Source of the DNA: Pontibacter mucosus
GTDB taxonomy: Bacteria; Bacteroidota; Bacteroidia; Cytophagales; Hymenobacteraceae
Reading direction: 5' to 3'
Length of the DNA: 64,000 bases
Assembly (NCBI RefSeq): GCF_003054055.1
Contig: NZ_QBKI01000009.1
Coordinates: forward strand, 154,473 to 218,472
A program made the position numbers and the translations under genes. Under the pieces are notes generated by a model. The model saw nothing but the letters and a program-made list of their open reading frames with translations. It was not told where the DNA came from and did no database searches. Positions 52,640-61,583 of this stretch are shown in pieces; the stretch's first letter is position 1; each line of letters opens with the position of its first letter.

Positions 52640-53284
52640 ATGATGAGACAATTTCCCCTCCTAATTCTGCTGCTCCTCTCCCTGAACCTTGCCGCCCCAC
52701 AGCGGTCGCTGGCCCAGGCAGAGGAGATACAGCAGCTGCTGCTCAACGCAGAAAAGCTCCGCCAGCTCAAGAGCATCCTCTCGGACATGAAGCAGGGCTA
52801 CGACATCCTCCACCGGGGCTACGGCACCGTCCGGGATATCTCGGAAGGAAGCTTCAGCCTGCACCACGCCTTTCTGGAAAGCCTGCTTGAGGTAAGCCCG
52901 GCCGTGCGCCAGTACCGGCGCGTGGCAGAAACTATTGCCCTGCAGCAACGCCTGGTGCAGGAGTACCGCAGCGCCCACCGCCGCTTCCGGGAAGCCGGCA
53001 CGTTCACGCCCGGGGAATTGGCCTACCTGGCCTCCGTCTACGACCAGCTTGGGGAGGAGAGCCTCCGCCACCTGGAGGAGCTGGCGCTCGTGCTCACGGC
53101 CGGGGAGCTGCGCATGGCCGAGGCTGAGCGGCTGGCGGCTATCGACCGCCTTTATGAAGCCACAGCCGATAAACTTGGTTTCCTGCGGCACTTCAACCAG
53201 CAGGCTACCCGCCTAGCCCTCCTACGGGCCAGGGAACAAAACGACCTGCAGACCTTACGACTGCTCTTTCCCTCAAACCCCTAA
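52640..53284 (+). CDS. Secreted helical transfer protein, third, mosaic of the other two
   Basis: A 214-residue exported protein (signal peptide ending SLAQAE). The N-terminal half (KQGYDILHRGYGTVRDISEGSFSLHHAFLESLLEVSPAV) resembles the gene at 52002, and the C-terminal half (IALQQRLVQEYRSAHRRFREAGTFTPGELAYLASVYDQL, then AEAERLAAIDRLYEATADKL and RAREQNDLQTLRLLF) resembles the gene at 51311. So it joins the two domain types in one chain. It sits just upstream of traJ and probably contributes to the periplasmic part of the transfer channel. Confidence 0.72.
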   Translation: MMRQFPLLILLLLSLNLAAPQRSLAQAEEIQQLLLNAEKLRQLKSILSDMKQGYDILHRGYGTVRDISEGSFSLHHAFLESLLEVSPAVRQYRRVAETIALQQRLVQEYRSAHRRFREAGTFTPGELAYLASVYDQLGEESLRHLEELALVLTAGELRMAEAERLAAIDRLYEATADKLGFLRHFNQQATRLALLRAREQNDLQTLRLLFPSNP

Positions 53285-53299
53285 CCCGCATCAAGGTCC

Positions 53300-54526
53300 A
53301 TGAAAAAACACCTCTCCCTTTCCTTTCTGCTGGTACTGTGCCTCCTCTGGCCAGCGGCCGCCCGGGCGCAGGGCCTGGCCGGACAGATGCAGGGCCTGCA
53401 CCAGGTGCTGGCCCAACTCCACGAGCAGATGCTTCCCCTGTGCGAGCAGCTCATCGGCGTAGGGCGCGGCCTGGCCGGCTTCGCCGCCCTGTGGTACATC
53501 GCCTCCCGCGTCTGGCGCCACCTGGCCGATGCCGAGGCGGTGGATTTCTACCCCCTGCTCCGCCCCTTTGCCCTGGGCCTGGCGATTCTGCTTTTCCCGG
53601 CCGTGCTGGCCCTGCTCAACGGGGTGCTGCAGCCCACCGTCTCCGCCACCGGCGCCATGGTAGAAGACTCCGACAAGGCTATTGCCCGCCTCCTGGAGCA
53701 AAAGCAGGCCGCTATCCGGCAATCGGATGCCTGGCACATGTATGTGGGGCTCGACGGTGCGGGTGACCGGGACGAGTGGTACCGCTATACCCACCCGGAG
53801 GACCCGCTCGGGGAAGGGGAAGGCCTGCTGGAAAGCATCGGCAACGACATGAAATTTGCCATGGCCCGGGCATCGTTTAGCTTCCGCCACTCCATCAAGC
53901 AGTGGATGTCCGAGGTACTCGAGGTGCTCTTCCAGGCAGCCGCCCTGTGCATCAACACCATCCGTACCTTCTACCTGGTGGTGCTCTCCGTGCTCGGGCC
54001 CCTGGTGTTCGGCCTCTCCGTGTTTGACGGGCTGCACCACACCCTCACCGTCTGGATCGCCCGCTACATCAATGTCTTCCTCTGGCTCCCGGTGGCCAAC
54101 CTCTTCGGTGCCATCATCGGCAAGATACAGGAGCACATGCTGCTGCTCGACATCAGCCAGGTGGAGGCAAGCGGGGACACTTTCTTCAGCGCCACCGACA
54201 CGGCCTACCTCATTTTCCTGCTCATCGGCATTGTGGGCTATCTGACCGTACCCAACGTGGCCAATTACATCGTCCATGCCGGCGGCGGCAACGCCCTGCT
54301 CTACAAGGTCACCAACCTGCTTAGCAGCGCCAGCCACACGACAGTCTCCGTCGGTGGCATGGGGGCCAGCTACGCGGCCACCACGCTCGGGGCCGGGGCA
54401 AGCCAGCTTGTCCACGGCATGGCCAGCTTCAGCAGTGCCCCCCACCAGACAGAAACCGGCCAGCCGGGCAGCGACGGCCCCGGCAGCTACCAGCACGAGC
54501 GTCTTTCCGGAAAAACCACCCCTTAA
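53300..54526 (+). CDS. traJ: TraJ, VirB6/TrbL-like channel protein
   Basis: A 408-residue inner-membrane protein with a signal-like start (ending AARAQG) and about seven helices, including FYPLLRPFALGLAILLFPAVLALLNGVLQP, TFYLVVLSVLGPLVFGLSVFDGL and YLIFLLIGIVGYLTVPNVANYIV. The block TLTVWIARYINVFLWLPVANLFGAIIG matches TraJ of CTnDOT. The Gly/Ser-rich C-terminal end (ASHTTVSVGGMGASYAATTLGAGASQL) is typical too. It forms the membrane pore. Confidence 0.93.
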   Translation: MKKHLSLSFLLVLCLLWPAAARAQGLAGQMQGLHQVLAQLHEQMLPLCEQLIGVGRGLAGFAALWYIASRVWRHLADAEAVDFYPLLRPFALGLAILLFPAVLALLNGVLQPTVSATGAMVEDSDKAIARLLEQKQAAIRQSDAWHMYVGLDGAGDRDEWYRYTHPEDPLGEGEGLLESIGNDMKFAMARASFSFRHSIKQWMSEVLEVLFQAAALCINTIRTFYLVVLSVLGPLVFGLSVFDGLHHTLTVWIARYINVFLWLPVANLFGAIIGKIQEHMLLLDISQVEASGDTFFSATDTAYLIFLLIGIVGYLTVPNVANYIVHAGGGNALLYKVTNLLSSASHTTVSVGGMGASYAATTLGAGASQLVHGMASFSSAPHQTETGQPGSDGPGSYQHERLSGKTTP

Positions 54527-54537
54527 TCCCTTTCACC

Positions 54538-55155
54538 ATGTTCAGGAAATTTCAGCACATCGATTCCGCCTTCCGCTACATCCGCGCTTTCAGCCTGGCG
54601 CTGGTGCTAAGCTGCGCCGCGGTCAGCAGCATAGCCATTTACTACAGCTTCCGGCAGGTACGGGCCGCGCAGGAGCGCATCTACATTCTGGCGGGGGGCA
54701 AAGCCCTCGAGGCTTTCGCCTCCGGAAGCCGGGAGAACCTCCCGGTGGAGGCCCGGGAGCACGTACGCACCTTCCACCAGTATTTTTTTACGCTCTCCCC
54801 CGATGACAAAGCCATAGAGGCAACCATGGCCAGGGCCCTGTACCTGGCAGACCACTCGGCCAAACAGGCCTATGACAACCTGCGGGAGAGCGGCTACTTT
54901 TCCAACCTGATCACAGGCAATATCAGCCAGGAGATAACGATTGACAGCGTGCAGGTAGACATGGGGCAGGCACCCCTCCGCTTTCGCTGCTACGCCCACC
55001 AGAAGCTCGTGCGCACCACCTCCGTGATGACGCGCAACCTTATCACGGAAGGCTTCCTGCGCCCGGTGTCCCGCTCAGACAATAACCCCCACGGCTTCCT
55101 GATAGAACGCTGGACCACCCTGGAGAACAAACACCTGCATACCAGGGCCCGCTGA
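54538..55155 (+). CDS. traK: TraK, VirB8-like conjugation protein
   Basis: A 205-residue protein anchored by one helix (LALVLSCAAVSSIAIYYSF, residues 20-38). Family blocks are FRKFQHIDSAFRYIRAF at the start, SPDDKAIEATMARALYLADHSAKQAYDNLRESGYFSNLITGNISQEITIDSV and the end VMTRNLITEGFLRPVSRSDNNPHGFLIERWTTLENK. Complete. TraK is a scaffold for the transfer channel. TraM follows after 55 bases; no TraL-like gene is seen between. Confidence 0.94.
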   Translation: MFRKFQHIDSAFRYIRAFSLALVLSCAAVSSIAIYYSFRQVRAAQERIYILAGGKALEAFASGSRENLPVEAREHVRTFHQYFFTLSPDDKAIEATMARALYLADHSAKQAYDNLRESGYFSNLITGNISQEITIDSVQVDMGQAPLRFRCYAHQKLVRTTSVMTRNLITEGFLRPVSRSDNNPHGFLIERWTTLENKHLHTRAR

Positions 55156-55210
55156 CATGCGCCGGCCCATCATCTCCGACACTTATCTTCCATCTTAAAC
55201 CATACAGCCC

Positions 55211-56464
55211 ATGAACTCACCATCAGATGCCAAGCTTCGCCAACGGAAATTCTTCCTTGTCCTGCCCCTGCTCGTGCTGCCTTTCCTGACCATGGCCTTC
55301 TGGGCGCTCGGGGGCGGCCAGGGCACCCCCTTTCGGCTTCCTGACGCTACCGGGATCGGCGGCCTCAGCCTGTCGCTCCCGGACCCGCAGTTCAAGCACG
55401 GGAAAGGACAGGACAAACTCAGCCTCTACGAGCAGGCCCGGCGCAGCCTCCCCAAACAAGTAACTACGCTCGAAGAACAGGTAATGCCAGAGCCAGGAAT
55501 AGTCCCCCCGGAGGCAGTTGCCGTGGCTGCACCCGACCTGCTTTCCCTCCCCGCTGCATCGCCTGAAGGCGCGGCAGAAGACGCAGGCAATCTTTCCCCG
55601 GCTTCAAAGGAAGAAGCAATCGACCAGCGCCTCGCCCAACTCTCGGCTTTGGCAGCCGGCGCCGCACCAGCCCCCAAAGCCATTCCGCCCGTCATGCAGC
55701 CCATCCAACCCAACGCCCGCTTCAGCCAGGACGTCGACAGGCTGGAGGCGATGATGCAGCGCATGGCCAGCCCCGGCGCCCCAAACCCGGAAATGCAGCA
55801 AATGGAGGCCCTGCTAGAGCGCATCCTCGATATACAGCACCCCGAGCGCCTGAAGGGACAGGCAGCGGAGCAAGCGCCACAGGAACCGCCGCCCGCCCTG
55901 GCAGTGGCAGGCTCCCGGCAGGCAGCCATCACGCTGCTGGGAGCTTCCGAGGCCCCGGCAGCCGGGTTTCACACTATGCAGGCCTCACCGCCACTTCATC
56001 AGGTAAGCGCTAATACTGTGGAGGCGGTGATCCCCACCACCCAAACCCTCACCGCAGGCGCCCTGGTCAGGCTGCGCCTGGTGGAAGACCTGCAGCTGGA
56101 GGGCCGCCTTGTGCCCCGGGGTAGCCTGCTCTACGGCACCTGCCGCCTCCGCGGGGAACGGCTCACCATCGAAATAAACTCCGTGCTATTTGACAAGACA
56201 ACGCTGACCGTTGCCTTGACAGCCTATGATCTGGACGGGCAGGAAGGCATCTTTATTCCGGGGGCTCACGCCCGGGAAGCGGCCCGGCAGGGTGCAGGTC
56301 GTGCCCTGCAGCAAAGCCTGCAGCTGCCCTCCCTTTCCCCATCCCTGGGGGCTCAGGCCACAGGCGCCGGCATTGCCGCCGCCCGGGACATGATCAGCCG
56401 CCAGACCCGGCAGGTGAAAGTGACGCTGAAGGCTGGCCACCGCCTGCTCCTCCAAAACCGATGA
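55211..56464 (+). CDS. traM: TraM, VirB10-like conjugation protein
   Basis: A 417-residue protein with a short cytoplasmic start, one helix (FFLVLPLLVLPFLTMAFWAL, about 14-33) and a long Pro/Ala-rich spacer. The C-terminal TraM domain (about 265-417) has VIPTTQTLTAGALVRLRLVEDLQLEGRLVPRGSLLYGTCRLRGERL and LKAGHRLLLQN at the end. It bridges inner and outer membranes, as VirB10 does. Confidence 0.93.
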   Translation: MNSPSDAKLRQRKFFLVLPLLVLPFLTMAFWALGGGQGTPFRLPDATGIGGLSLSLPDPQFKHGKGQDKLSLYEQARRSLPKQVTTLEEQVMPEPGIVPPEAVAVAAPDLLSLPAASPEGAAEDAGNLSPASKEEAIDQRLAQLSALAAGAAPAPKAIPPVMQPIQPNARFSQDVDRLEAMMQRMASPGAPNPEMQQMEALLERILDIQHPERLKGQAAEQAPQEPPPALAVAGSRQAAITLLGASEAPAAGFHTMQASPPLHQVSANTVEAVIPTTQTLTAGALVRLRLVEDLQLEGRLVPRGSLLYGTCRLRGERLTIEINSVLFDKTTLTVALTAYDLDGQEGIFIPGAHAREAARQGAGRALQQSLQLPSLSPSLGAQATGAGIAAARDMISRQTRQVKVTLKAGHRLLLQNR

Positions 56465-56501
56465 ACACCCCTCCGTTTTTCCATCAAAACCAGCTCATAC
56501 C

Positions 56502-57326
56502 ATGAAAAATACAAGCCCGCTTTTCTTCCTGTGCCTGCTCTTGCTGCACTTGCATACCTATGCCCAACAGGGCGTGCAGCCCCTGCTGGAGCTAAGTGAC
56601 CGACAGACCACCAGCCTGGTCTTCCCCTACCCTGTTCTGAGCGTGGACCGGGGCAGTGGCGATATCCTGGCGCAGGTTCCCAAACAGGCAACCAACGTGC
56701 TCCAGCTCAAAGCCGCGCGGGAAAATTTCCCTGCCACGAACCTGACGGTCATCACCGCAGACGGCAAGCTTTATAGTCTTCTCGTGCGCTACGCTGCTGT
56801 TCCCCCTGCCACCCTGGTTCCCCTGCCCCTCCTGCAGGCAGCCCAGGCCACTGTGCTGCTGCCTGGCGGCAGGCTGAATGAAGCCCAGCTGGAAAGTATC
56901 TTCCGCCAGCTGCCTGACGACACCCGGCTTTACCGCGGCATCAAGGACAAGGCGGGCGGCATCCACGTCGCCCTGGAAGGAATCTATACCACAGGGAATA
57001 CCCTGATCTACCGGCTGGTGCTCCACAACACCTCCGCCCTGCCTTACGAGCTGGAGGCCGCGCGCTTTGCCACCCGGGACAGGCAGCAGGCCAGGCGCAC
57101 GGCCACCCAGGAAGTCGAGCTGCTGCCCTATTACGACAAGGGCATGCGGGATGCCGTGGTGGAAGCCGGGGCTTCCAGGATCCTGTGGTTTGCCCTGGAA
57201 CGGTTTCCCCTCGGTACGGGGAAAGAACAGGTCATCGAACTCTACGAAGGCAAGGGCTCCCGGCACCTGACCCTCCGGCTGCGCGACAGACACCTGCAGC
57301 GGGCCTGCCCCCTGGTTTTCAACTGA
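56502..57326 (+). CDS. traN: TraN, VirB9-like conjugation protein (DUF4138)
   Basis: A 274-residue exported protein (signal peptide ending TYAQQG). Family blocks: LELSDRQTTSLVFPYPVLSVDRGSGDILAQVPKQATNVLQLKAARENFPATNLTVIT in the N-terminal half and the C-terminal IYTTGNTLIYRLVLHNTSALPYELEAARF and LPYYDKG. It forms the outer-membrane side of the core complex with TraM. No TraO, TraP or TraQ gene follows, so the operon is shorter than that of CTnDOT. Confidence 0.92.
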   Translation: MKNTSPLFFLCLLLLHLHTYAQQGVQPLLELSDRQTTSLVFPYPVLSVDRGSGDILAQVPKQATNVLQLKAARENFPATNLTVITADGKLYSLLVRYAAVPPATLVPLPLLQAAQATVLLPGGRLNEAQLESIFRQLPDDTRLYRGIKDKAGGIHVALEGIYTTGNTLIYRLVLHNTSALPYELEAARFATRDRQQARRTATQEVELLPYYDKGMRDAVVEAGASRILWFALERFPLGTGKEQVIELYEGKGSRHLTLRLRDRHLQRACPLVFN

Positions 57327-57371
57327 TACCTGAACCTGAGTACCTGTTTATAACCCCTAAAAACTTATCCC

Positions 57372-58151
57372 ATGAACACGAAAAACCTTGATTACCTGAA
57401 AGACGAACTCAAGTACACCGGCTTTGGGGAGCAGCTCTACGGCGATTTGGAGCAGCAGCTCCGGGCGCAGGCCCCGCAGTTTCAGTTACAGCTGCAGCTG
57501 AGCTACCACAACGGCACGGTGGACCACACCCTGCACTTTCGCCGGTCAGACCAGACAGACAGATACTTTTTTAACAAGTATGAGGCGACCCTGCGCTCAC
57601 CTGACCCGGAGCAGGACAGGAGCCATACCTTCTACATCAACCGGAACGGCGGCATCACCACCAAGGAAGCTTATAACCTGCTGCAGGGGCGAGCGGTGTA
57701 CAAAGAGCTGCTCAACGCAGAGAACCAGCCCTACAAGGCCTGGGTACAGCTGGACCTTAAGAACCGGGAACCCTCCGGCAACTACAAGGTCAAGCAGTAC
57801 CATGACAACTACGGCTATGACCTGGAGAAGACCCTGCAGCGGTTCCATATCAGGGAGCTGCAGGACCCGCAGCAAAAGGAGCTGCTGCTCTACTCCCTGC
57901 GCAAGGGCAACCAGCACCCTGTGACGGCGCTGGAGGAGGGCTATGAGGTCAGACGCTTCATCGAGGCCAGCCCCCAGTTCAAAACCATCAACGTCTACAA
58001 CGAGCAGCGACACCAGGTGATGCGGGAGACTATCCAGCGCCAGGAACCCCGGCAGCAAATGGACACAAAGCAGCGGGAAGAAGCGCCCGCTGAGAAGCTA
58101 AAGGAGGAGGCAGACAAGCGGCAGTCCCGCAGGAAGGGCATGTCGGTGTAG
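57372..58151 (+). CDS. DUF3945-like conserved protein of conjugative elements
   Basis: A 259-residue soluble protein. The part VKQYHDNYGYDLEKTLQRFHIRELQDPQQKELLLYSLRKGNQHPVTALEEGYEVRRFIEASPQFKTINVYNEQ matches the repeat found in DUF3945/DUF4099-type proteins of Bacteroidota elements, and RAVYKELLNAENQPYKAWVQLDLK precedes it as usual. The tail (about 225-259) is Lys/Glu/Arg-rich. The function is unknown; in other elements such domains occur with topoisomerase genes. It is the last plus-strand gene of the element in this window. Confidence 0.78.
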   Translation: MNTKNLDYLKDELKYTGFGEQLYGDLEQQLRAQAPQFQLQLQLSYHNGTVDHTLHFRRSDQTDRYFFNKYEATLRSPDPEQDRSHTFYINRNGGITTKEAYNLLQGRAVYKELLNAENQPYKAWVQLDLKNREPSGNYKVKQYHDNYGYDLEKTLQRFHIRELQDPQQKELLLYSLRKGNQHPVTALEEGYEVRRFIEASPQFKTINVYNEQRHQVMRETIQRQEPRQQMDTKQREEAPAEKLKEEADKRQSRRKGMSV

Positions 58152-58767
58152 CCATACGCTGTCACCAGCGGCTTGCTGGCCCTGTTCTGCCTTCAGGAAA
58201 CGTAGCTCCAGCATTCAGGTGCTGGAGCTACGCTGATCATAAGGGTAATCTTTCCGGGCGTTTCTTCGGGCCTTTTACACAGGTATCCTGTAGAGGCCTG
58301 CCCTCAAGCAAGGGGATGCATTGCCTTGAAGGCTTTCTGGAAGTAGGGCTTGTAAGCATACAGCTTGGGATAGGTATAGATAAGAGGATACGTATAAATA
58401 CGTACAGGCATAAACACTTAGCCCATGGGACAGATTCAGTACTTACCACAGCCAGAATGTGTTATTGCCATGCTTACCATGCCTAAACTGGAAGGCAGGT
58501 TTAGCACGGCCACAACGTATGAGGTGGCACGGAACTCTATCTGGACATTTGCCTACGTCGCCCCATATCAACAAGAAAGTCATATCCAAGCAGCGTATGG
58601 CTGCCCTGGCCACCGCCAAGGCTACTTACGAGCCGCTCCCTTTCTCTAGCATCACCGTAGACTTTCTACTATACCACCTCCGGCCCAGCTTTTCAAACAA
58701 ACGAAGGGTAGCAATGGCTGTCTTCGGGTACAATTGTTCTAATAGCAGGGAATAAATAGGCCGATCT
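58152..58767. other. 616-base region at the right edge of the mobile element
   Basis: This holds the hairpin at 58201-58232 and no convincing gene. A minus frame at about 58622-58755 (SLLLEQLYPKTAIATLRLFEKLGRRWY) looks protein-like but has no start and no known family. The right end of the element should lie here, since the rhamnose genes begin just beyond. I found no att repeat and no tRNA gene. Confidence 0.4.
58201..58232. terminator. Strong inverted repeat after the last element gene
   Basis: A perfect 13-base stem (58201-58213 with 58220-58232) with a 6-base loop, 50 bases after the stop at 58151. No T run follows on the plus strand (CTGATCATAAGG), so termination is possible but a role at the element end is also possible. 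Confidence 0.55.
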
Positions 58768-60156
58768 TCATATACTGGTGTCATGCGTTACGGCATAGTA
58801 TTTTAGTGCAATGATGTCGCGGGGCATTTGTTTTGTGTTCCAGTGCCGGTGAATGGTCAGCGCCGTGCCGATGGCCGTTGCCTGTGCCATGGAAGCAGCG
58901 AACACTTCTTTCTCAGGGTAAAAGGAGGCCAGCAGGTTCATGTAAATGGGGTTCTTGCTAAACCCGCCGTCCACAAAAACCCGCTTCACGACAGCCCCCT
59001 CCAGCACCAGTTGCGTAGAGGCCACCTGCTGCGTCACCAGGTCAAGGATAAGCTGGTGATAAGCCTCTACATCGCAGGCGAATGAGGACAGGTCCCGCCG
59101 CCCAAACAATGACACGTGTCCTTGAGGCTCACCCCGCCTGGCGACGGAGAATGCCTCCCGCTGTAGTTTACTGATCATCTCCGGTTCAAAGGCTACCGCT
59201 TTGTAGCGGGCGGTATTCTGGTTGAAATGCGCCGCGATGCGCTTTACCTGCTGCTCGTGCTCGTAGCCCCCAAAGAACCTGGATGCCTTCACAGGCTTGC
59301 CTTTGTACTGCAGGTAGCAGAGGCAGTCGTTTTGCAGCTCCTCTGCCGTCAGGGGAGTAGTATTGAAAGGGTTTAAACTGATACACCAGGTTCCGGTAGA
59401 GAGGAGCACAAAAGGCTCCTGAAAATTCACCAGGTATGGAATCAGGGCAGCTGAGCTGTCGTGCAGGCCAACCCCTACCGCGTAGCTATGGCCCTGGAAA
59501 GCCACTGGCACCACGCTGTCTGGCGAAACCAAGGGCGCCAGCTTTTCCAGGATACCCTCCTTGCTCACCCATTCGTGGTAGCCGCCCTTCGTGAAGTCCC
59601 AAAGGTTAGTGTGGCAGCCAATACTTGTGATTTCCGAAAAGGCTCTCCCTGAAATAAGGTAACTCAGGTACTGCGGCAGGTGCAGGGCGTATTTTATCTT
59701 ATGGAAAAGCTCCGGCTTCTCATATTTCAGGCGATAGAGCTGCATGCCCGAGTTCAGGCTTCCCAGCACAGGAGATGCTGTCTGCCTGGAGAACTGCTCA
59801 TCTCCCCCATAAGTGTTATAGAACTGCCTCTTGAGCTGCTCGGGATAAGGTTTCAGGTAATTATACAACGGGGACAGCGGTGCCCCATCCTCATCCACAT
59901 ACACAAAGCTCGCCCCATAGGTAGAAAAGTTCACGGCCTTTACCGCGAACTCCTGCCTGCTGAAAACTTCCCTGAGTGAATCGAACATGCCTAACCGCAG
60001 GCTTTCCAGGTTCTCGCAGGCGTCCCCGTCCTCATCCACTGTCTCCAGAAAGCGTGCCGATTTCTCGTGCACAATCTTGTAGTGCTCATTGAAGAGAAAC
60101 AGTTTTTTGTTGGTTTTGCCTACATCGAAAACAGCAATTACTGGTGTCTGTTGCAT
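58768..60156 (-). CDS. rhaB: L-rhamnulokinase-type FGGY carbohydrate kinase
   Basis: A 462-residue kinase of the FGGY family. The nucleotide-binding start is VIAVFDVGKTNKKLFLFNEHYKIV with the Asp-x-Gly-x-Thr variant, then VNFSTYGASFVYVD, and FVLLSTGTWCISLNPFN and VFVDGGFSKNPIYMNLLASFYP in the C-terminal domain. It phosphorylates L-rhamnulose with ATP. Its position right after the isomerase and aldolase/dehydrogenase genes supports the call; the family also includes L-fuculokinases and others, so identity rests on the operon. Confidence 0.88.
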   Translation of the reverse strand: MQQTPVIAVFDVGKTNKKLFLFNEHYKIVHEKSARFLETVDEDGDACENLESLRLGMFDSLREVFSRQEFAVKAVNFSTYGASFVYVDEDGAPLSPLYNYLKPYPEQLKRQFYNTYGGDEQFSRQTASPVLGSLNSGMQLYRLKYEKPELFHKIKYALHLPQYLSYLISGRAFSEITSIGCHTNLWDFTKGGYHEWVSKEGILEKLAPLVSPDSVVPVAFQGHSYAVGVGLHDSSAALIPYLVNFQEPFVLLSTGTWCISLNPFNTTPLTAEELQNDCLCYLQYKGKPVKASRFFGGYEHEQQVKRIAAHFNQNTARYKAVAFEPEMISKLQREAFSVARRGEPQGHVSLFGRRDLSSFACDVEAYHQLILDLVTQQVASTQLVLEGAVVKRVFVDGGFSKNPIYMNLLASFYPEKEVFAASMAQATAIGTALTIHRHWNTKQMPRDIIALKYYAVTHDTSI

Positions 60157-60158
60157 CG

Positions 60159-61433
60159 CTATAAACCAGAGGCTACCGTTTTAAGCCCCCGTTCCTGCAC
60201 GAGCTGATCCCTGACCCTTGATTTACGGTAAAAGCCCAAGGGAGCCAGGGCGCCTCCTGCGCGCAGGCGCGCCTCCGCCACAAGCGGACGCACATCGGTC
60301 CGGAAGGCCTCCTGCAGGATCTCCTGGCAGCGCACCACATCATTTTCCTGCTGCGCCTCCGCCAAGCCCTCCCGGTTCACGAGCAGGGCCTGCGTATAGG
60401 CCAGCATAATAGCCTCCACGGACTGCAGTAAGTCTTCTAAAGGATCTTTCACATTGTGGGCTGCGTCAATCATCCAGCCCAGGCTGGTGGCATGTTCCAT
60501 GCCCCGGGCATCCATGCCCTCGACCAGCTCATTAAAGATAAGGAACAGCTGATAGGGCTTAATGCTGCCGGTGGTCAGGTCATCATCGGCATACTTGGAG
60601 TCGTTAAAGTGAAAGCCGCCCAGCTTACCCTCCATCAGCAGCAGCGCCACTATCTGTTCGATATTGGCATTGGGCAGATGATGTCCCAGGTCCACCAGAG
60701 TGTAGGCCTTCGGTCCCAGTTTGCTGGCCAGCAGGTAGGATTGGCCCCAGTCGCCGATGGTGGTGGAGTAGAAATTCGGCTCAAAAGCCTTATATTCCAC
60801 GTACATCTTCCAGTTTTCGGGTAAGGCCGCGTACACTTCCTCCAGGCTCTCCAGGGTGTTCCTGAAGGCTTTCCGGAAGTTCAGTTGCCCCGGGAAGCAG
60901 GAGCCGTCCGCCAGCCACACCGTAAGGGAGTTAGAGCCGAGTGCCATGCCGTGCTTGATCACGTCTATGTTATGCTCCACTGCCTGGCGCCTTACCGACT
61001 TGTCCACATGCTGCATGGAACCAAACTTGTAACTGCCTGCCTGGCCGGGCTGATCCTGGAAAGTATTCGAGTTCATGGCATCGAACCTTAGCCCATGTTG
61101 CGCCGCCAGGGCCTTGATAGCTGCGTAATCCTGCGGTATATCCCAGGGAATATGCAGGGAGATGGCGCCGCTGGAGCGGTTCAGGGCATGCAGCAGGCCG
61201 ATATCCTCAATCTTTTCCTCCAGACTACGCGGCTCGCCCCCTCCAGAAAACCGTCCGAAGCGCGTAGCTCCCGTACCCAGGGCCCAGCTCGGTATGGCAA
61301 TCTGGAAGTCTATCAGCTTCTGAAGAATACTCTCCGGGTCCTTTACGGAGGAGGCGGCAAAGGCAAACTTCCGCTCATGCGCTGCACTGTGGAGGTGGTT
61401 GAACTCCTCTATCCGGTACTTTTCAATCTGCAT
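60159..61433 (-). CDS. rhaI: L-rhamnose isomerase (RhaI type)
   Basis: A 424-residue TIM-barrel sugar isomerase. The barrel's metal ligands and catalytic His are in YVEYKAFEPNFYSTTIGDWGQSYLLASKLGPKAYTLVDLGHH, and GGFHFNDSKYADDDLTTGSIKPYQLFLIF is the typical end; the start SWALGTGATRFGRF is also typical of RhaI. It converts L-rhamnose to L-rhamnulose, using a divalent metal. It starts two bases upstream of the kinase gene and lies between it and the aldolase gene. Confidence 0.9.
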   Translation of the reverse strand: MQIEKYRIEEFNHLHSAAHERKFAFAASSVKDPESILQKLIDFQIAIPSWALGTGATRFGRFSGGGEPRSLEEKIEDIGLLHALNRSSGAISLHIPWDIPQDYAAIKALAAQHGLRFDAMNSNTFQDQPGQAGSYKFGSMQHVDKSVRRQAVEHNIDVIKHGMALGSNSLTVWLADGSCFPGQLNFRKAFRNTLESLEEVYAALPENWKMYVEYKAFEPNFYSTTIGDWGQSYLLASKLGPKAYTLVDLGHHLPNANIEQIVALLLMEGKLGGFHFNDSKYADDDLTTGSIKPYQLFLIFNELVEGMDARGMEHATSLGWMIDAAHNVKDPLEDLLQSVEAIMLAYTQALLVNREGLAEAQQENDVVRCQEILQEAFRTDVRPLVAEARLRAGGALAPLGFYRKSRVRDQLVQERGLKTVASGL

Positions 61434-61583
61434 GGTTGATTCGGTTAAGCTAGGTAAAACATCATATCAAAGGAGTGAATCCCAATGGCCACCCTATCGC
61501 ATTTCCAGTGGGTCCGCCAGGATTAGGTGAGGCAGCCGGCATTGTGCCGTTCAGGTACAGACCCCGCATGCAGCCTGCAAAAT

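Noticed and set aside
53291..54496. 401-codon minus frame across traJ
   Set aside because: Shadow of traJ; the long frame is due to GC-rich codon bias.
58622..58755. Protein-like minus frame after the rhamnose kinase
   Set aside because: No start codon, no family, and only about 40 residues; kept only as a note in the region entry.
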